A stretch of 16,632 bases of DNA from assembly GCA_050013075.1 (NCBI GenBank), contig JBEKFZ010000093.1, positions 1-16,632 on the forward strand. Reading direction: 5' to 3'. The position numbers and the translations under genes are program-made. The notes beneath the pieces are model-generated. The model was not told the origin of the DNA. It saw only the letters and a list, made by a program, of their open reading frames with translations, and ran no database searches. The DNA is from JBEKIK01 sp050013075 (GTDB taxonomy: Bacteria > Planctomycetota > Planctomycetia > Pirellulales > Thermoguttaceae). Below are positions 13,825 to 16,632 of this stretch, piece after piece. How positions within the stretch are numbered: position 1 is the first letter of the stretch; each line of letters opens with the position of its first letter.

Positions 13825-14358
13825 ATGCGCGTGGAAATCGGCAAAACGATTTTGGAACTATGCCAGGGCGACATCACTCTGCAAGAAGTGGATGCCATAG
13901 TCAATGCGGCCAACAGCTCTTTGGCGGGCGGAGGCGGGGTGGACGGCGCGATCCATCGCCGCGGCGGACCAAGTATCATGGCCGATACTTTCGCCCGATA
14001 TCCTCAAGGCTGCCCCACAGGTTCGGCCGTCATCTCCATCGGTGGCAATCTTCAGGCAAAGTATGTGATCCATGCCGTGGGCCCGGTGTGGAGCGGCGGC
14101 GGGCGCGGCGAGGCCGAATCGCTGGCCTCGGCATATCGCCGCAGCCTGGAACTGGCCGTGGAACACGAGTGCCGCGGCATCGCCTTTCCGGCCTTAAGCA
14201 CCGGCGTTTATCGCTACCCGATCGATTTGGCCGCCCGAACCGCCCTATCAACGGCCGTCGATTTTCTGCGTGAACACGGCAAGCCGGAACTGGTCCGTTT
14301 CGTTCTTTTCGATGCCGCCGCGTATAATGCCTTTGCCGCGGCGTTGGAAGAACTATGA
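13825..14358 (+). CDS. Macro-domain protein, likely O-acetyl-ADP-ribose deacetylase
   Basis: The 177-residue protein is a single macro domain of the MacroD/YmdB type, which binds ADP-ribose and hydrolyses O-acetyl-ADP-ribose or mono-ADP-ribosyl esters. Ligand-binding blocks are present: GDIT (15-18), VDAIVNAANSSLAGGGGVDG (22-41) with Asn27, Asn30 and Asp40, AIHRRGG after it, and the phosphate loop STGVYRYP (125-132). The length equals E. coli YmdB. It is cytoplasmic and stands alone. The ATG at 13825 has no Shine-Dalgarno site and is reached directly by the heptad repeat. Its 3' end is 20 bp from that of the convergent subtilase gene. A role in NAD/ADP-ribose clean-up or reversal of ADP-ribosylation follows from the family; no ADP-ribosyltransferase or sirtuin is visible here. 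Confidence 0.92.
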   Translation: MRVEIGKTILELCQGDITLQEVDAIVNAANSSLAGGGGVDGAIHRRGGPSIMADTFARYPQGCPTGSAVISIGGNLQAKYVIHAVGPVWSGGGRGEAESLASAYRRSLELAVEHECRGIAFPALSTGVYRYPIDLAARTALSTAVDFLREHGKPELVRFVLFDAAAYNAFAAALEEL

Positions 14359-14378
14359 AGGAGACAGGTTGGCATTTT

Positions 14379-16127
14379 CTAGCCGGTTTTTTTGCGTCTT
14401 ACGCAGCGCCAGCCAATGATACATGCCGTGAGCCCGAATAGGTTCAGAATAACCGCAGGTTCCGGAACCAGCATCAGAGAACCCAGGTCGGCCGTTACAC
14501 TAAACGAGTTCCATGTACCTACGTCGGAGGCATAGTAGTCGCGGACCCTGAGGTTCCAGGTCCCTTGCAGATTCTCGCCCCAGAAGGCGTTGGTGTCAAA
14601 TGTCCAATCGATGTTGTTCCACGAATCGGCGCCGTTGTTGAACATAAGTTGGCTGATCGTGCCGCTGGGAGATGTAAGGAACGCCTCGATGTCTCCGCGC
14701 CAAGGGTGAGTGATGTTCAAATGGACGAGCATGTCTTCCAATTGTCCGGTGCCGGAAATCGTGAATGATCGCGAGATGCCGGTTAAATTGCCGTCAGGAA
14801 TGGTCGCACCGACATTGATCAAGCCCGTGTTTTGAGTGCCGACGCCGGTCAGGCCGGTAGCCAGCGCGGCCATCTGGGTGAATGCATCCGCGTTGACCAG
14901 ACCGAAGCCATAGTTTTCATCGAAGTGGTAGCCCGCGGCATTGGTGATCCAACCGCCGTGAGTAGTGGCGTCGGATGGGTCGATTTTCGTGGAAGTACGT
15001 GCCAGCAACTGTTTGGCCATGTGAATATCCATATTCGGATTCACTTGTTTACCCAAGGCCATGACCCCCGAGATCACCGGGGTGGCCGCTGAGGTGCCGC
15101 CAAACTGCGATGTGTAATCCATGTTGGGCAATTCAGGGCTAACACCGGTGGTATTGTAGCCCAGGCTGCCGGTCCGGTCCGTGGTGGTGATGCCATAGCC
15201 GGCGATACCGTTTGATGGGGCGGTAACGAATATATTCGCTCCCCAGTCGCTATAATAGGCAAACTTTCCATCCGCCCCCAAGGCGGCCACGGCAATGACT
15301 TTGTTGGAATTTGGCAGCGCTTTTTTATTCGCATCCCCATCCACCGCATAGTCTATGTCCGGATCGAAGGAACCGTTCCCGTTAGCGTCGATAAAGTATC
15401 CGTGGTATGATCGCTCGTTGCCCGCGGCGAAGCAATGGATGGTCCCGGCAGCCGCCGATGTGGCCAACGCGTTGACTTCATTGACTGATGAAATATACGG
15501 CACCGAAACGCCATAGCTATGGTTCTTTACTTTGATGCTCGTGTTCCCGCCGCTGGAGTGATACAGGGTGGCGTTGACGAACATTGCTTCGGTCTGATTG
15601 TTGAAGTCGATGCGCAGGCCGGCCAGCCCGGCGTAAGGAGCGACACCGGTCACGCCAATCCCGTTGCCTCCGCGTGCCGCGGCCACTCCGGCTACTGATA
15701 TGCCGTGCTGGTCCGTCGACCAAACCGGGCTTGGATCGCCGTCGTTTTGGCCGAAATCCCAACTGTCGGCCGCCACGTAATTCGGGCTGAGGTCCGGATG
15801 ATTTATTTGAAGCGAGTCGTCCACAATACCGATTGTCACGCCGCTGCCCGTGACGTTTCGGTTCCAGGCGCCTACGACATTTGCGTCGGGCCCGCCGCCA
15901 GGCGTCTGGTTCTGGAGATGCCATTGCCCCGTGTATCCCGGCGGCGAGTTGTAAGAAAAGTATGGATCGTTTGGAGTGAAACCGTAAAGCACGTGCGTCG
16001 ATTCGTTCCAGCCCGACTCTACCGCGTAGTATCCGATCGGTCCTTTCTCTTTTGCCAGTATAATCGAAGCATACGCACATACATAAATCAACCAACCGGT
16101 CAATATCTTAAACCCAATCGATCTCAT
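14379..16127 (-). CDS. Subtilisin/kexin-like serine protease with P domain and PEP-CTERM anchor
   Basis: The 582-residue exported S8 protease has a signal peptide (FKILTGWLIYVCAYASIILA) and a short segment with YTGQWHLQNQTPGG, typical of kexin-like enzymes. The catalytic triad is Asp103 (TIGIVDDSLQINHPDL), His141 (DQHGISVAG) and Ser346 (FGGTSAATPVISG), with oxyanion Asn236 (FAAGNE). An Asp/Asn-rich insert (248-266, NGNGSFDPDIDYAVDGD) looks calcium-binding. A P/homoB domain follows (about 430-550; SFTISGTGQLEDMLVHLNIT, HPWRGDIEAFLTSPSG, LQGTWNLRVRDYYASDVGTW). The C-terminus is a PEP-CTERM signal: VPEP (554-557), a membrane helix (559-574) and RRKK (577-580), for sorting by an exosortase. The protease should act on secreted or surface proteins. 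The start at 16127 lacks a clear ribosome binding site. It is convergent with the macro-domain gene. Confidence 0.94.
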   Translation of the reverse strand: MRSIGFKILTGWLIYVCAYASIILAKEKGPIGYYAVESGWNESTHVLYGFTPNDPYFSYNSPPGYTGQWHLQNQTPGGGPDANVVGAWNRNVTGSGVTIGIVDDSLQINHPDLSPNYVAADSWDFGQNDGDPSPVWSTDQHGISVAGVAAARGGNGIGVTGVAPYAGLAGLRIDFNNQTEAMFVNATLYHSSGGNTSIKVKNHSYGVSVPYISSVNEVNALATSAAAGTIHCFAAGNERSYHGYFIDANGNGSFDPDIDYAVDGDANKKALPNSNKVIAVAALGADGKFAYYSDWGANIFVTAPSNGIAGYGITTTDRTGSLGYNTTGVSPELPNMDYTSQFGGTSAATPVISGVMALGKQVNPNMDIHMAKQLLARTSTKIDPSDATTHGGWITNAAGYHFDENYGFGLVNADAFTQMAALATGLTGVGTQNTGLINVGATIPDGNLTGISRSFTISGTGQLEDMLVHLNITHPWRGDIEAFLTSPSGTISQLMFNNGADSWNNIDWTFDTNAFWGENLQGTWNLRVRDYYASDVGTWNSFSVTADLGSLMLVPEPAVILNLFGLTACIIGWRCVRRKKTG

Positions 16128-16570
16128 GTTAAACTCGATTTCTGAAAAAAGCCTTAATTCGCAGTTGTTTGTTTTCCCCAGGATTTGTAATCACTATGCA
16201 TAATGCGCATAACCACCGCATTGCTGTTACCGCGCTATTTCAACGAAGATGCCCGGTCGTAAGAAAATCAACCGAGGGACCCCAAAGAATCGGACGCTCC
16301 CAGCGAGCCGATCAAGTAACAAACTCGGCTCTACCAAGCTTTTTCATGCGAATGGTAGATTGGGTCCGGTGCGAACGCTGCCTCAATTTTGAGTGTGAAA
16401 AAGGATAAAGATCAATATAGTAAAAAAGATGGAAGGAGTCAAGCTTTTTAAAAGTACTTAATATGGATTATTTATAATTCGCAACCCGAATTATTAATAA
16501 AAAATCAAATTGTCGTCTCAATATGGGGAAAAACTAAGTGGAACCGTATAATAACTTGAGCTTGGTACAG
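16128..16570. other. Gene-free, increasingly AT-rich stretch
   Basis: This is the region upstream of the subtilase gene (minus strand) and should hold its promoter, but I cannot point to a convincing -35/-10 pair. An 80-codon open frame at 16169-16408 (plus) has no ribosome binding site and no family-like features. From about 16400 the sequence is very AT-rich, with many stops in all frames and no clear hairpin-plus-T-run. Confidence 0.5.
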
Positions 16571-16632
16571 TCATCCTGAGCGCAGCGAAGGATCTCAATT
16601 AGCGGCTAGATTCTTCGCTGCGCTCAGAATGA
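16571..16632. repeat. Long inverted repeat ending the window
   Basis: The arms are 16571-16595 (TCATCCTGAGCGCAGCG...) and 16608-16632 (...CGCTGCGCTCAGAATGA). They are 25 bp each with 23 matching positions, and the loop is 12 bases. From memory, TCATyCTGAGCGnAGCGAAGrATCT is a dispersed intergenic repeat found in unrelated bacterial phyla. It may continue beyond the edge. It would form a strong RNA hairpin if transcribed. Confidence 0.88.

Noticed and set aside
16169..16408. A 79-codon plus-strand frame near the right edge
   Set aside because: It has no ribosome binding site, recognisable motif or signal peptide, and it lies in the presumed promoter region of the subtilase gene.

Overview
The window most likely comes from a planctomycete, probably of the Pirellulales type. 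The reasons are a large Ser/Thr kinase with a zinc ribbon and C-terminal helical repeats beside an ECF sigma factor, a secreted Pro/Gly-rich protein of a planctomycete type, a PEP-CTERM anchored subtilase, several small zinc-ribbon proteins, genes scattered on both strands with few operons, weak or absent Shine-Dalgarno sites at many starts, and heptad-phased intergenic repeats. The assignment is my inference from recalled families; no 16S rRNA gene or marker set is present.

Left part (1-3320): a possible gene start runs off the left edge. It is followed by a decayed phage-type integrase N-terminus with an in-frame TGA where the family has Trp, then a tRNA-Lys(CTT). RNA 3'-phosphate cyclase (RtcA) follows on the minus strand, carrying an N-terminal zinc ribbon. 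Divergent from it lies an exported metallo-beta-lactamase-fold protein, preceded by a terminator-like hairpin that has no obvious upstream gene.

Signalling and surface part (3545-10849): a zinc-ribbon hypothetical protein is divergent from an ECF sigma factor, whose 3' end meets that of an 866-residue membrane Ser/Thr kinase 6 bp away. Upstream of the kinase are a cluster of small palindromic repeats, a predicted outer-membrane beta-barrel protein, and a secreted Pro-Gly-rich protein. The tail and terminator of the Pro-Gly-rich gene recur about 735 bp away as a truncated second copy. An initiator tRNA with atypical identity positions closes this part.

Right part (11084-16632): TrmL (tRNA wobble 2'-O-methyltransferase), a BshB1-like PIG-L deacetylase, a small putative lipoprotein, a zinc-ribbon membrane protein, a macro-domain hydrolase and a PEP-CTERM subtilase with a P domain. 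The gaps hold an unusual composite repeat: 7-bp-phased arrays joined to a 20-bp palindrome, in two inverted copies about 1.9 kb apart, with a 29-bp perfect inverted repeat bracketing the deacetylase gene. The window ends in a 25-bp-arm inverted repeat.

I see no CRISPR array, complete insertion sequence, secretion cluster or obvious defence operon. The most novel signals are the composite heptad/palindrome repeats, the zinc-ribbon RtcA and the truncated duplicate of the Pro-Gly-rich gene tail.
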